In this document: in pieces, positions 47,139 through 54,731 of the stretch
How positions within the stretch are numbered: position 1 is the first letter of the stretch
Layout: each line of letters starts with the position of its first letter
Source of the DNA: Streptomyces sp. NBC_01255
GTDB lineage: Bacteria > Actinomycetota > Actinomycetes > Streptomycetales > Streptomycetaceae
Assembly: GCF_036226445.1 (NCBI RefSeq)
Contig: NZ_CP108474.1
Span: 5,828,001-5,892,000 of the forward strand
Direction: 5' to 3'
Length of the DNA: 64,000 bases
Notes under the pieces: generated by a model
The model's input: only the letters and a program-made list of their open reading frames with translations
Told to the model about the DNA's origin: nothing
The model's database searches: none
Program-made: the position numbers and the translations under genes

Positions 47139-48926
47139 TCAGAGCAGGTCGTGGGCGTACGCGTAGGCCGTCGCCGCCGAGCGGGAGCTCACGTCCAGCT
47201 TGGCGAAGATGTTGTTCAGGTGCCGGGAGACCGTGTGCTCGCTGATCACGAGGGCGTGGGCGATGTCCTTGTTCGTCCCGCCCCCGGCGACCAGCCGCAG
47301 GACCTCCGCCTCGCGGGCCGTGAGCCCGCCCGGCAGCCGGTGCCGCTTCCCGCCGGTGAGCAGCGCCGCCGCGCGCCGGGCGTCCGGTACGGCTCCGAGC
47401 CGCTCGAACACCGCCCGCGCCGCCCCCAGCTCAAGCCGGGCAGCCTCCTCGTCGCCCACCGTCCGGTCGGCCGCCGCGAGCAGCATCCGCACCTGCGCGG
47501 CCTCGTACGGGACGCGGAGCTCCAGCCAGCCGGCGAGCGCCGCCCGCAGCAGCCGCAGCGCGGGGCCCGTGCGGGCCTCGGCCAGGGCGACCGCGCCCTG
47601 GGCCGTGTCGGCCGTCGCCCGCAGCAGCGGTACGTCCCCGGCCAATGCGCCCAGCTCCGCCGCGGCCCGGGCAGCGCCCGGCACGTCCCGGACGGCCAGG
47701 GCCACCTCCGTACGGGCGGCGAGCAGCCGGGCCCTGCCCAGGAGGTCGTGGTGCGGGTCGCTCTGGCAGGCCAGGGCGAGGTCGACGCCCGCGACGGCCG
47801 CGTCCGCCCTGCCCTGCGCGAGGCGCAGCAGCGCGAGCCCGGGCTGCGGGATCCGGCCCAGCTCGTGGGCGTGCGCGTACGACGCGGCGGCCTCGTCGAG
47901 GCGGCCCTGCCGCCGCTGGACGTCCCCGGCGGCGTAGAACGCGGCGGCGGCCGACTCCAGACAGTCCACCGGCACCTCACGGCAGGCCTGCCGGGCCTCC
48001 TCCTCGGCGAGCGCCCAGGTGCCGAGGAGGTCGAGGACCTCGACGCGGTGGGCCCGGCAGACGCCCCGGAAGGGGTTCTCGCCGGAGGCCGGAGCCAGGG
48101 CCGGGACGGGGGTCATGGCCGGGGCGGCCGCGGTCGTCGTCTCCGTACCCGCTTCCGGCCCCGGCTCCGCCGGGCGGCCGGTCCACGGGGGCGCGCACCA
48201 CTCCATCGCCGCGTGCGTCCACTCCACGGCCCGCCCGAAGTCCGCCGCCTCCATGCACTGGGTGAGGGCCAGGCAGTACAGCCAGCCCGTGAACATGCTG
48301 CTCAGCTCGCCCGCGGTGACCGAGCACATCGCGTCGTCGAGGAGGGCGAGGGCCTCGGTCCTGCGGCCGTTCGCGAGGAGGACCGCGGACTCGGCCTGGC
48401 GGCTGAGGGCGACGAGGTCGGGGCTCGCGGAGCGGAGGGCGAGGCGGGTCATGCGGCGGGCCGCGGCGAGGGCGGCGGCCCGGTCGCCGTGCTGCTCGGC
48501 CTCCTCGGCGTCCGTCCAGGCGAGGAAGCACTGCTCGGGGCAGGGCGGCAGGTCCTCCAGGTGGTGCCGGGCCCGGTGGAGCCAGCCGGACGCCGCGGCG
48601 GGCCGCCCGAGGCTCTGGTACTCGTAGTGCAGCCACCAGGCGGCGAGCCCGGCGCCCCGGTGGTCCCCGGCCGCGAGGAAGGCGGCGTGGGCGCGGAGGC
48701 GGGCGGTGACGGACTCGTCGATGTGCCCCGACCACCAGGCGGCGTCGGCGAGCACGGACAGGTCGTCGGCGGTAAGACCGCGGGAGGGGTGCAGGTCGTG
48801 GGCGTGGAGCAGCGCGTACGCCTCGGCCCAGGATTCCCGCCCGGCCGCGTCCCGGGCGCGCTCGACGGCGTCGGCCGTGTCGGCGGTGTCGGACGTCTGC
48901 GGCGTGTGGAGCGTGGGTGCGGACAT
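47139..48926 (-). CDS. Large LuxR-family regulator with TPR-like N-terminal region
   Basis: The 595-residue protein has a C-terminal LuxR helix-turn-helix (about residues 532-592: LTAREAEVLRLVAGGGTNKD, then HALVISEHTVSRHLNNIFAK and LDVSSRSAATAYA). The long N-terminal part is alanine-rich helical repeats resembling TPRs. There is no P-loop, so it differs from classical LAL/MalT regulators, although the C-terminal two thirds share their layout. The ATG at 48926 has GAAGAGG as ribosome binding site, but this sequence lies in the 3' arm of the upstream terminator hairpin. Targets are unknown. Confidence 0.88.
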   Translation of the reverse strand: MSAPTLHTPQTSDTADTADAVERARDAAGRESWAEAYALLHAHDLHPSRGLTADDLSVLADAAWWSGHIDESVTARLRAHAAFLAAGDHRGAGLAAWWLHYEYQSLGRPAAASGWLHRARHHLEDLPPCPEQCFLAWTDAEEAEQHGDRAAALAAARRMTRLALRSASPDLVALSRQAESAVLLANGRRTEALALLDDAMCSVTAGELSSMFTGWLYCLALTQCMEAADFGRAVEWTHAAMEWCAPPWTGRPAEPGPEAGTETTTAAAPAMTPVPALAPASGENPFRGVCRAHRVEVLDLLGTWALAEEEARQACREVPVDCLESAAAAFYAAGDVQRRQGRLDEAAASYAHAHELGRIPQPGLALLRLAQGRADAAVAGVDLALACQSDPHHDLLGRARLLAARTEVALAVRDVPGAARAAAELGALAGDVPLLRATADTAQGAVALAEARTGPALRLLRAALAGWLELRVPYEAAQVRMLLAAADRTVGDEEAARLELGAARAVFERLGAVPDARRAAALLTGGKRHRLPGGLTAREAEVLRLVAGGGTNKDIAHALVISEHTVSRHLNNIFAKLDVSSRSAATAYAYAHDLL

Positions 48927-48930
48927 GGCT

Positions 48931-48972
48931 TCGCCTCTTCCCGGTCCTCTCAGAGTAGGACCGGGAAGAGGC
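48931..48972 (-). terminator. Terminator of fprA that also sequesters the next ribosome binding site
   Basis: A perfect 17-bp stem (CGCCTCTTCCCGGTCCT / AGGACCGGGAAGAGGCG) has an eight-base loop. On the minus strand the second arm contains GAAGAGG, the only plausible ribosome binding site for the LuxR gene, five bases before its ATG. Confidence 0.8.
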
Positions 48973-48986
48973 GGAGGCGCGGGTGA

Positions 48987-50357
48987 CTACTGGATGGCGC
49001 CGCTCGCGCGCAGCATGTCCTCGCGCTCGACGATCTTCACGCGCTCGCGGCCCTGCGGCTCGCCGAGCGCCTTCTCGGCGGCGTCCAGGGCGTACCAGCC
49101 CTCCCACGTCGTGTACGTGATGCCCTTGCCCTCCAGGAAGGACACGACCGCGTCCGTCTCCGGGGTCTCGGGCGTCAGCAGACGGCCGTTCGCGAAGTCG
49201 TCCAGGAGGTTCGCCACGGTCTCGTTGGCGTCGCCCTTGGTGTGGCCGATGAGGCCGACGGGGCCACGGCGGATCCAGCCGGTGCAGTACGTGGAGGCCA
49301 TGTGCTCGCCGGTCTCCTCGATGACCCGGCCGCCCTCGTCCGGCACGGTGCCGCTGGCGACGTCCCAGGGGAGCTTGGGCAGCTCGTCCGAGAGGTAGCC
49401 GACGGCGCGGTAGACGGCCGAGACGTCCCAGTCGGTGGTGGCGCCGGTGCCCTTGACGTTGCCGGTGCCGTCGAGCTCGGTGCGCTCGGTGCGGAGACCG
49501 ACGACCTTGCCGTCCTCGCCGAGGATCTCGACGGGCGACTCGAAGAAGTGCAGGAAGAGCTTGTGCGGGCGGTCGCCGACGTCGCGGATCGCCCAGTTCT
49601 CCAGGGTCTTGGCGACCATGTCGGTCTGCTTGTTCTTGCGCCGGTCGGCGATCGAGCCGTCGTCGTAGTCGATGTCCTCGGGGTTGACGATGACCTCGAT
49701 GGTGGGGGAGTGGTCCAGCTCGCGCAGCTCCATGGGGCTGAACTTGGCCTGGGCCGGGCCGCGACGGCCGAAGACGTGGATCTCGACGGCCTTGTTCACC
49801 TTGAGGCCGTCGTAGACGTTCGCCGGGATCTCGGTCGGCAGCAGCTCGTCGCCGGTCTTGGCGAGGATGCGGGCGATGTCGAGGGCCACGTTGCCGACGC
49901 CGAGGACGGCGACCTTCTCGGCCTCCAGGGGCCAGGTGCGCGGGACGTCCGGGTGGCCGTCGTACCAGGAGGCGAAGTCGGCGGCGCCGTACGAACCGTC
50001 GAGCTCGACGCCGGGGATGCGGAGCTCGCGGTCGGCCATGGCGCCGGTCGAGAAGACCACGGCGTCGTAGAACGAGCGCAGGTCGTCGAGGTGGACGTCC
50101 GTGCCGTAGTCGACGTTGCCGAAGAGGCGGACCTGCGGCTTGTCGAGGACCTGGTGAAGGGCGTTGACGATGCCCTTGATCCGCGGGTGGTCGGGGGCGA
50201 CGCCGTAGCGGATGAGGCCGAAGGGGGCCGGCATCCGCTCGAAGAGATCGATGGACACGCCCGGTTCGGCGGCGGCCTCGGACTTCAGCAGCGCATCGGC
50301 GGCGTAGATTCCGGCGGGGCCGGCGCCGACGATCGCGACCCGGAGGGGGCGGGGCAT
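48987..50357 (-). CDS. fprA: Ferredoxin-NADP+ reductase (FprA/adrenodoxin-reductase type)
   Basis: The 456-residue flavoprotein transfers electrons between NADPH and ferredoxins, for example feeding P450s. It starts at ATG 50357 behind AAGGGAAA. The FAD site is VAIVGAGPAGIYAAD, followed by MPAPFGLIRYGVAPDHPRIK (the adrenodoxin-reductase-type hallmark). The NADP site is VAVLGVGNVALDIARIL, and the C-terminal GPVGLIGHTKGDANETV is conserved. Its upstream region has a TTAGG/CCTAA element and an array of CTTATG/CATAAG motifs, suggesting control by iron or redox state. Confidence 0.94.
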   Translation of the reverse strand: MPRPLRVAIVGAGPAGIYAADALLKSEAAAEPGVSIDLFERMPAPFGLIRYGVAPDHPRIKGIVNALHQVLDKPQVRLFGNVDYGTDVHLDDLRSFYDAVVFSTGAMADRELRIPGVELDGSYGAADFASWYDGHPDVPRTWPLEAEKVAVLGVGNVALDIARILAKTGDELLPTEIPANVYDGLKVNKAVEIHVFGRRGPAQAKFSPMELRELDHSPTIEVIVNPEDIDYDDGSIADRRKNKQTDMVAKTLENWAIRDVGDRPHKLFLHFFESPVEILGEDGKVVGLRTERTELDGTGNVKGTGATTDWDVSAVYRAVGYLSDELPKLPWDVASGTVPDEGGRVIEETGEHMASTYCTGWIRRGPVGLIGHTKGDANETVANLLDDFANGRLLTPETPETDAVVSFLEGKGITYTTWEGWYALDAAEKALGEPQGRERVKIVEREDMLRASGAIQ

Positions 50358-50402
50358 GACGGGTTTCCCTTCGCAAGCGGGTGGCGGCGAAGCCGCCGAC
50401 AC

Positions 50403-50488
50403 TTAGGTCACCCTAAATAACAACACACGCGAAGTGGTACCCGGGCCCGGTCTATGGACTCATAAGGCGAACTTATGACTTCCATAAG
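50403..50488 (-). promoter_or_regulatory. fprA upstream control region: TTAGG/CCTAA element and alternating CATAAG/CTTATG array
   Basis: TTAGG-TCAC-CCTAA (50403-50416) is a 5-bp inverted repeat 46 bp before the fprA start. It resembles half of a DtxR/IdeR iron box, but a full 19-bp box is not present. Further upstream, CATAAG (50461), CTTATG (50472) and CATAAG (50483) alternate with exact 5-bp spacers, an 11-bp period that puts all three on one DNA face. The region is AT-rich for this genome. Binding proteins are unknown. Confidence 0.5.
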
Positions 50489-50503
50489 TGAAGATGTCGG
50501 GGG

Positions 50504-51319
50504 TCACAAACCCTCGACGCCGAGGAAGCCGGCGGCGACGAGTGCGATCACTCCGACGGTGAAGAGTAGACCGATGCCGATGCAGCACGCCGCCAGGATG
50601 CCGTCGAACTGCAACCAGGGCCGCTTCCTGAGGGTGGTCACCCGTCCGGGGTCCTGTGGATCGTAGGCGACGTCGATGGTCCACGCGGCGGCGGTCGACC
50701 TGACATGGCGCCTCAGTCCGGTGGGATCCATGTAGCCGAACCAGCCCGGCTCGCCCGGGATCCGCTCGGCGGCGACCGTGACGCCGTGCTTGCGGATGTG
50801 CCACTCCCGGTAGGGGGTGTACGCCACCACCGAGCCGCCCGCCAGGAACCCCAGTCCCATGAATCCGAAGGGGATGATCAGGATGATGAGGCCCGCGTGC
50901 CCCGTGACGACCACGAGCACGCACAGGGCGACGATCGCGAGGGTGGCGTAGAGCGACCCTCGCTTGAGCGTGCGCAGGGCGTTCGTGGCGTGCGGGTCGC
51001 CGCCCAGACGGTCGCCCTCGATGTGCGTGGAGCCGTCGGCCACCTTGCCCTCGGGGGGCAGGGTCGCGTTCACGGCGTCGGCGAACGCGACGGCGGCGGC
51101 CTCGTCCACGTCCTCGAAGCGCTGGACGCACGGCGTGGTCCCGGCCGGGGCGGTCAACTCGACGGCGACGGCCCGCCCCTCGGCGCGGACGCGCTCGATG
51201 GCCTTCAGCGGGATGTGCATCTCCTCGCGGGCGCGGCGCAGGATCAGGGTCTGGCCCTCGGCCCGCAGGAAGGTGCCCCCGGGTCCCTGGAGGGCGGGTA
51301 TCGGTGAAGTGATCGACAT
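50504..51319 (-). CDS. Integral membrane protein of unknown function
   Basis: The 271-residue protein begins MSITSPIPALQGPGGTFLRA. Residues 1-105 form a soluble PH-like beta region (GQTLILRRAREEMHIPLKAI, then AVAVELTAPAG). Two helices span about 118-162 (LYATLAIVALCVLVVV and LIILIIPFGFMGLGFLAGG). A DUF3592-like extracytoplasmic segment follows (GWFGYMDPTGLRRHV, WTIDVAYDPQDPGRV) and a last helix pair lies at about 240-265. I do not recognise a function. It lies upstream of fprA on the same strand, with the repeat array between them. Confidence 0.8.
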   Translation of the reverse strand: MSITSPIPALQGPGGTFLRAEGQTLILRRAREEMHIPLKAIERVRAEGRAVAVELTAPAGTTPCVQRFEDVDEAAAVAFADAVNATLPPEGKVADGSTHIEGDRLGGDPHATNALRTLKRGSLYATLAIVALCVLVVVTGHAGLIILIIPFGFMGLGFLAGGSVVAYTPYREWHIRKHGVTVAAERIPGEPGWFGYMDPTGLRRHVRSTAAAWTIDVAYDPQDPGRVTTLRKRPWLQFDGILAACCIGIGLLFTVGVIALVAAGFLGVEGL

Positions 51320-51360
51320 GGCGTGATCGTAGAGCCGGGGTGATGGTCGGCGAGGGGGCT

Positions 51361-51789
51361 TTACGGAGTGGCCTGGGCGCTCGCCAGGGCGGTCAGGTCC
51401 GCGTGGCGGACGACGGAGCCCGCCGCGCCCCAGGAGCCCTCGGGCTGCTCGTGCACGAGCACCCAGACCCGCCCGGCGTCACGCCGGGACAGCCCGGCGG
51501 CGTTCAGGACGACCTCCGTCACGTCCGCGACGAGCCCGGCCTTGTCGCGGGTCGGCGCCGGCCCCTGCGGCACGGTCACCTCCACGAGGAAACGGGGCTC
51601 GTCGTCCTCGGCGGTGCCCTGGGCCCCCTCGGGCAGCTCGATCAGGTAACTCCACGACAGGCCGCGGAAGAAGGCCGTGTCGGGGAACTCCTCCCAGCGG
51701 AGCACGGCGGCGGCGAGCTCGCGCCGGACGCTCGCCCGGCCCTCCTCGGTCAGGGAGCCGGTCGGGGCGGTCAGCCGGATCAGGGGCAC
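51361..51789 (-). CDS. Tautomerase-superfamily protein
   Basis: The 142-residue protein starts at GTG 51789, giving Met-Pro-Leu-Ile-Arg at the N-terminus; after Met removal Pro1 would be the catalytic base, as in 4-oxalocrotonate tautomerase/MIF-like enzymes. The second beta-alpha-beta half carries PTRDKAGLVADVTEVVLNAA and VWVLVHEQPEGSWGAAG, the usual 'WGxGG'-like end region. The choice of start matters because only this one exposes the proline. It is divergent from a TetR gene, which probably represses it. Confidence 0.85.
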   Translation of the reverse strand: MPLIRLTAPTGSLTEEGRASVRRELAAAVLRWEEFPDTAFFRGLSWSYLIELPEGAQGTAEDDEPRFLVEVTVPQGPAPTRDKAGLVADVTEVVLNAAGLSRRDAGRVWVLVHEQPEGSWGAAGSVVRHADLTALASAQATP

Positions 51790-51806
51790 GGCGGTCCCTC
51801 TCGGGT

Positions 51807-51857
51807 TATGACGACTGTTATAAACCGGTGCCACGCTAGGCTATGACGGTCGATATA
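51807..51857. promoter_or_regulatory. Two related 16-bp operator-like sites between tautomerase and tetR genes
   Basis: TATGACGACTGTTATA (51807-51822) and TATGACGGTCGATATA (51842-51857) share eleven of sixteen positions. Each is an imperfect palindrome, as expected for a TetR dimer. They flank the middle of the divergent promoter region at 35-bp centre distance, one near each gene. Confidence 0.6.
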
Positions 51858-51890
51858 GCCAGGGGTGCCGGGACCGAGGGGGACTGCGTC

Positions 51891-52475
51891 GTGACCGAGT
51901 CCAGCCCGCAGGCGCGCGAGCGGATCGTGGCCGGCGCGGCCGACATGATCCGGCGGCGCGGCCTGAACGCGACGAGCATCCGCGAGACGGCCAAGCACGC
52001 GAAGGCGCCGCTCGGCTCGACGTACCACTACTTCCCCGGCGGCAAGCAGCAGCTCTCCACCGAGGCCGTCCGGTACGCCGGTGACGTCATCGCCCGCAGC
52101 CTGCGCAAGGAGCTGGAGGCGGGCCCGGTCGCCGGACTGCGCGCCCTGCTCGACCTCTGGCGCAAGACGGTCGGGGGCACGGACTTCCACGCGGGCTGCA
52201 CGGTCCTCGCCGTCGCCATCGAGGAACCCCCGGTCGCCGAGGTCCCGCCCGTCCTCGCGGCCGCCGCCGAGGTCTTCGACCAGTGGGAGGAGCTGCTCGC
52301 CGCCTCGCTGCGGGCGCACGGCGCGGAGCCCGAGCGGGCGGCCGAGGTCGCCACGCTCGTCGTCGCGTCCGTGGAGGGCACGGTGGCGATGTGCCGCGCC
52401 AAGCGCTCCACGGAGCCGCTGGACCGGGTGGCGCGGCAGCTGGAGGCCGTGGTCGCCGGGGCGATCAGCCCTTGA
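51891..52475 (+). CDS. TetR-family regulator
   Basis: The 194-residue repressor starts at GTG 51891, behind GAGGGGG; an upstream in-frame ATG at 51843 would begin inside the second operator. The N-terminal HTH reads ARERIVAGAADMIRRRGLNA, then TSIRETAKHAKAPLGSTYHYFPGGKQQL (about residues 8-56). The C-terminal ligand domain resembles the YxaF/LmrA group (TDFHAGCTVLAVAIEEPP). Probably autoregulated, and regulates the divergent tautomerase gene. The 3' end overlaps a very small gene on the opposite strand. Confidence 0.9.
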   Translation: MTESSPQARERIVAGAADMIRRRGLNATSIRETAKHAKAPLGSTYHYFPGGKQQLSTEAVRYAGDVIARSLRKELEAGPVAGLRALLDLWRKTVGGTDFHAGCTVLAVAIEEPPVAEVPPVLAAAAEVFDQWEELLAASLRAHGAEPERAAEVATLVVASVEGTVAMCRAKRSTEPLDRVARQLEAVVAGAISP

Positions 52476-52575
52476 GTGCCGTGACGACGAGCCAGCCGAT
52501 GCCGTAGAGCCCGCCGACGGCCCGCCCCACCGCCCCTCCCGCGAAGCGCAGGACGAGGGAGGGAGGTGTCGTCAC
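52465..52575 (-). CDS. Putative 36-residue hydrophobic micro-protein coupled to the DUF397 gene
   Basis: A GTG at 52575 overlaps the DUF397 stop as GTGA, the usual Streptomyces coupling signal. The frame encodes MTTPPSLVLRFAGGAVGRAV followed by GGLYGIGWLVVTALKG, a single amphipathic/transmembrane-like helix rich in glycine. Its end overlaps the TetR stop by 11 bases. It is too short for coding statistics, and expression is an inference from the overlap and the hydrophobic pattern. Confidence 0.45.
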   Translation of the reverse strand: MTTPPSLVLRFAGGAVGRAVGGLYGIGWLVVTALKG

Positions 52576-52841
52576 CTGGCGATGTCGGTGACGAACGCGG
52601 ACCAGGCGGCGGCGGGCACGATCAGGACGGGTCCGTCCTGGACCTTGCTGTCCCGGACGGGGACGATGCCGGGGACGTCGTCGAGGACCTCGACGCAGCT
52701 GCCGCCTTCGCCGTTGCTGTAGCTGCTCTTGCGCCAGGCGGCGCCGGCGAAGTCGTACGAGACTTCGATGCAGTCGCCGCCCTCCCCGTTGCTGTAGGAG
52801 CTCTTGAACCAACTGGCGTTGCTCAGGTCGTACTCGCGCAT
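52572..52841 (-). CDS. Tandem DUF397-domain small protein
   Basis: The 89-residue protein has one truncated and one complete DUF397 motif: WFKSSYSNGEGGDCIEV (residues 11-27) and WRKSSYSNGEGGSCVEV (36-52), then VPVRDSKVQDGPVLIVPAAA and WSAFV. DUF397 proteins are encoded next to DUF5753 XRE regulators (WhiJ/Scr1 type) and are thought to act as their partners or antagonists. The start overlaps the regulator's end by 19 bases. A short in-gene duplication created the first half-domain. Confidence 0.9.
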   Translation of the reverse strand: MREYDLSNASWFKSSYSNGEGGDCIEVSYDFAGAAWRKSSYSNGEGGSCVEVLDDVPGIVPVRDSKVQDGPVLIVPAAAWSAFVTDIAR

Positions 52842-53656
52842 CGTCTGAAGTCCTCCGCCGCCGACTCGATCAGGGCCAGGGACGCCGCCGGCGACAAGGC
52901 GGTGACCCTGAGCAGATCGTAGGCGCGCTGTGCGCGCTTCACCACAGCCGGATCGTCGAGCAGCGTCCCCGAAAACGACGTCTCCGTATAGGCCGTTGGT
53001 GGCTGGTCCTCGAACTCCATGATCTGGAGCATGCCGTTCATGGAGGCGTGTGCTCCGGCCGAGCGAGGGATCACCGTCACCAGGACCCATCGGTCCCGGA
53101 TCAGCCTTGCGATGTGGTCGAGCTGCGCCGCCATGACAGCCGGTCCGCCCACTGGGGTGACCACCGCGTTCTCGTGCAGGATCACCCAATACTCGGGCCT
53201 TGTAGCGTCCGTGAGGATCCTCGCCCGGTCTATCCGCGAGGTCACCTTCTCCTCGACGTACTCCTCCGTCGCGAAGGGGTTCGCCGCCAGCGTCACCGCC
53301 CGTGCGTACTCCGCCGTCTGGAGCAGGCCGGGCACCACCAGCGGCGCGAACTCGCAGATCCTCGTCGCCACCGCCTCCAGCTCCGCCACCTCGTGGAAAT
53401 AGGAGGCGTACGGCGACTTGTTGATGAGTTTGCGTACCGTCCGTTCGAAAATACCGCCGGTTTGTAGTACCTCGTCGATTCTCTGCGCCACATCCAGCTG
53501 GGGCTTTCGAATTCCCTGCTCGAACAGCCCGATGTATCCACCGGACACGAACACGCGTCCGCCCAGTTCGCCCTGTGAGAGCCCCGCCGCCTCGCGGCGC
53601 TCCTTGAGGAGCTCCCCGAAGAACTCCCACGTCTCGTCCTGCTTGCCCTTGGCCAT
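52823..53656 (-). CDS. XRE regulator with DUF5753 domain (WhiJ/Scr1 type)
   Basis: The 277-residue protein has an N-terminal HTH (about residues 10-75: LLKERREAAGLSQGELGGRV, then FVSGGYIGLFEQGIRKPQLD) and a C-terminal DUF5753 domain (about 95-270; FAPLVVPGLLQTAEYARAV, DPAVVKRAQRAYDLLR). WhiJ-like regulators repress development genes in Streptomyces and work with a DUF397 partner, here directly downstream and overlapping. It is divergent from two tiny genes at 53789-54222, completing the usual layout of such units. Confidence 0.92.
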   Translation of the reverse strand: MAKGKQDETWEFFGELLKERREAAGLSQGELGGRVFVSGGYIGLFEQGIRKPQLDVAQRIDEVLQTGGIFERTVRKLINKSPYASYFHEVAELEAVATRICEFAPLVVPGLLQTAEYARAVTLAANPFATEEYVEEKVTSRIDRARILTDATRPEYWVILHENAVVTPVGGPAVMAAQLDHIARLIRDRWVLVTVIPRSAGAHASMNGMLQIMEFEDQPPTAYTETSFSGTLLDDPAVVKRAQRAYDLLRVTALSPAASLALIESAAEDFRRCASTT

Positions 53657-53788
53657 GGATTAACTCCCCAACCCTACGCCGCAGTTGTACGGCCTGCGCG
53701 TCTGCCGATTCTACGGATCCCGCCCCACCCTGGAGAGGCGAAGCAGGAAATGGATTCAGAAAGGCATACGTTGGTGAAGGAAGACATC

Positions 53789-54010
53789 ATGAAGACGACC
53801 GCGGGGGCCATCGAAGCCGCACAAGAGGCAGTGACGGAATTGCGCGAGGCGCTCGCGAGGGCGGGAATCACCCTCCCCTCGCTAGGGCTCGACGTCGTCA
53901 CCCTCGCCGCCGACCCTCCGAGGCCGCTCGTCGAATTGGGATGCTGCACGGCGGAAACGGCACGGCTCATCGCGGCCGCCCTACTGCCGGGGGAGGAGAG
54001 CGGGACATGA
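53789..54010 (+). CDS. Small hypothetical protein of the WhiJ-like unit
   Basis: The 73-residue protein begins at ATG 53789 with GAAGGAAG seven bases upstream; the alternative start at 53750 lacks one. It has two predicted helices (IEAAQEAVTELREALARAGI and CCTAETARLIAAALLP) joined by an extended PSLGLDVVTLAADPPRPLVEL. The CC dipeptide is unusual. Similar small proteins lie beside XRE/DUF397 pairs in Streptomyces, function unknown. It is coupled to the next gene by ATGA. Confidence 0.75.
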   Translation: MKTTAGAIEAAQEAVTELREALARAGITLPSLGLDVVTLAADPPRPLVELGCCTAETARLIAAALLPGEESGT

Positions 54011-54222
54011 CACTGCCGATCGGGTCGTACGTCGTGGAGATCCGTACCGGACGGGTCGGGAGAGTGATGGGCCACGAGGGGCCCTACGTCCAGATCCGGC
54101 CGCTCGGTGGCGGGCGCGAGTGGGACGTGGAGCCCGAGGGTGTACGCGAGGCGACCTCGTCCGAGCGACTGAGCGCGGCCACGGCTCACGTCAACGCCCG
54201 GAGCCGGGGCGAGGTGCCCTGA
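54007..54222 (+). CDS. Small SH3-like hypothetical protein
   Basis: The 71-residue protein starts at ATG 54007, overlapping the previous stop. It begins MTLPIGSYVVEIRTGRVGRV and continues MGHEGPYVQIRPLGGGREWDVEP, a small beta-barrel pattern (KOW/SH3-like) with a helical tail. It looks like a nucleic-acid- or protein-binding adaptor; this is inferred from the pattern only. Confidence 0.75.
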   Translation: MTLPIGSYVVEIRTGRVGRVMGHEGPYVQIRPLGGGREWDVEPEGVREATSSERLSAATAHVNARSRGEVP

Positions 54223-54272
54223 AGCGGTCCGCGCCCGCGCCCGTGGACGGGGGGCGGGCGCCGCCGCGTCCG

Positions 54273-54731
54273 TCAGACCGGTGGCACGTCTCCGCCGACG
54301 TTGCGGATCATGCGCTGCAGGACATTCAGGGCGATCACGTATTCCTCGTCCGGGATGCCGGCGTGCACGTGTGCCCGGGTGGCCCGCTGCGTCCCGGCGG
54401 CGCGCCCGTGCACCGCCCTGCCGTCGTCGGTGATCCGGAGCCGGCCGTCCGCGTCCAGGGTGAGCAGGGCCCGCTCCACCAGGAGGTCGATGTCGGGCGC
54501 CAGGCCGGCGCCGACGTCCAGGTTGGCGTGCTGGGCGGTGATCACCTCGTCCCGGGTGGCACCGTCCTCGCCGTGCTGCACCTGGTGCAGGACCCACCAC
54601 TGGGGCTGGGTGATCCCGATCGCCGCGAGCCGCCCCCTGACGTAAGCCGACACGGTCTTGTTCGCGGCCCACGTCCAGTAGCCGATCGGCTGGTTCGCCA
54701 GCTTCTCTTCGTCGTCGTTCCAGTACGTCAT
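54273..54731 (-). CDS. MarR-family regulator
   Basis: The 152-residue winged-helix regulator starts at ATG 54731 (MTYWNDDEEKLANQPIGYWT). The core reads ITQPQWWVLHQVQHGEDGAT, then DEVITAQHANLDVGAGLAPDIDLLVERALLTLDADGRLRITDDGRA, giving the wing. The protein lies downstream of, and overlaps by ATGA, the mycothiol-dependent isomerase gene, so it is made from the same mRNA and may sense the thiol/electrophile substrate. Confidence 0.9.
   Translation of the reverse strand: MTYWNDDEEKLANQPIGYWTWAANKTVSAYVRGRLAAIGITQPQWWVLHQVQHGEDGATRDEVITAQHANLDVGAGLAPDIDLLVERALLTLDADGRLRITDDGRAVHGRAAGTQRATRAHVHAGIPDEEYVIALNVLQRMIRNVGGDVPPV

Noticed and set aside
50403..50421. A full 19-bp DtxR/IdeR iron box before fprA
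   Set aside because: Only about twelve of nineteen positions match; I keep it only as a short inverted repeat of uncertain meaning.
50460..51131. A 223-codon minus-strand frame ending in the CATAAG array
   Set aside because: Arg/His-rich out-of-frame shadow of the membrane protein gene at 50504-51319.
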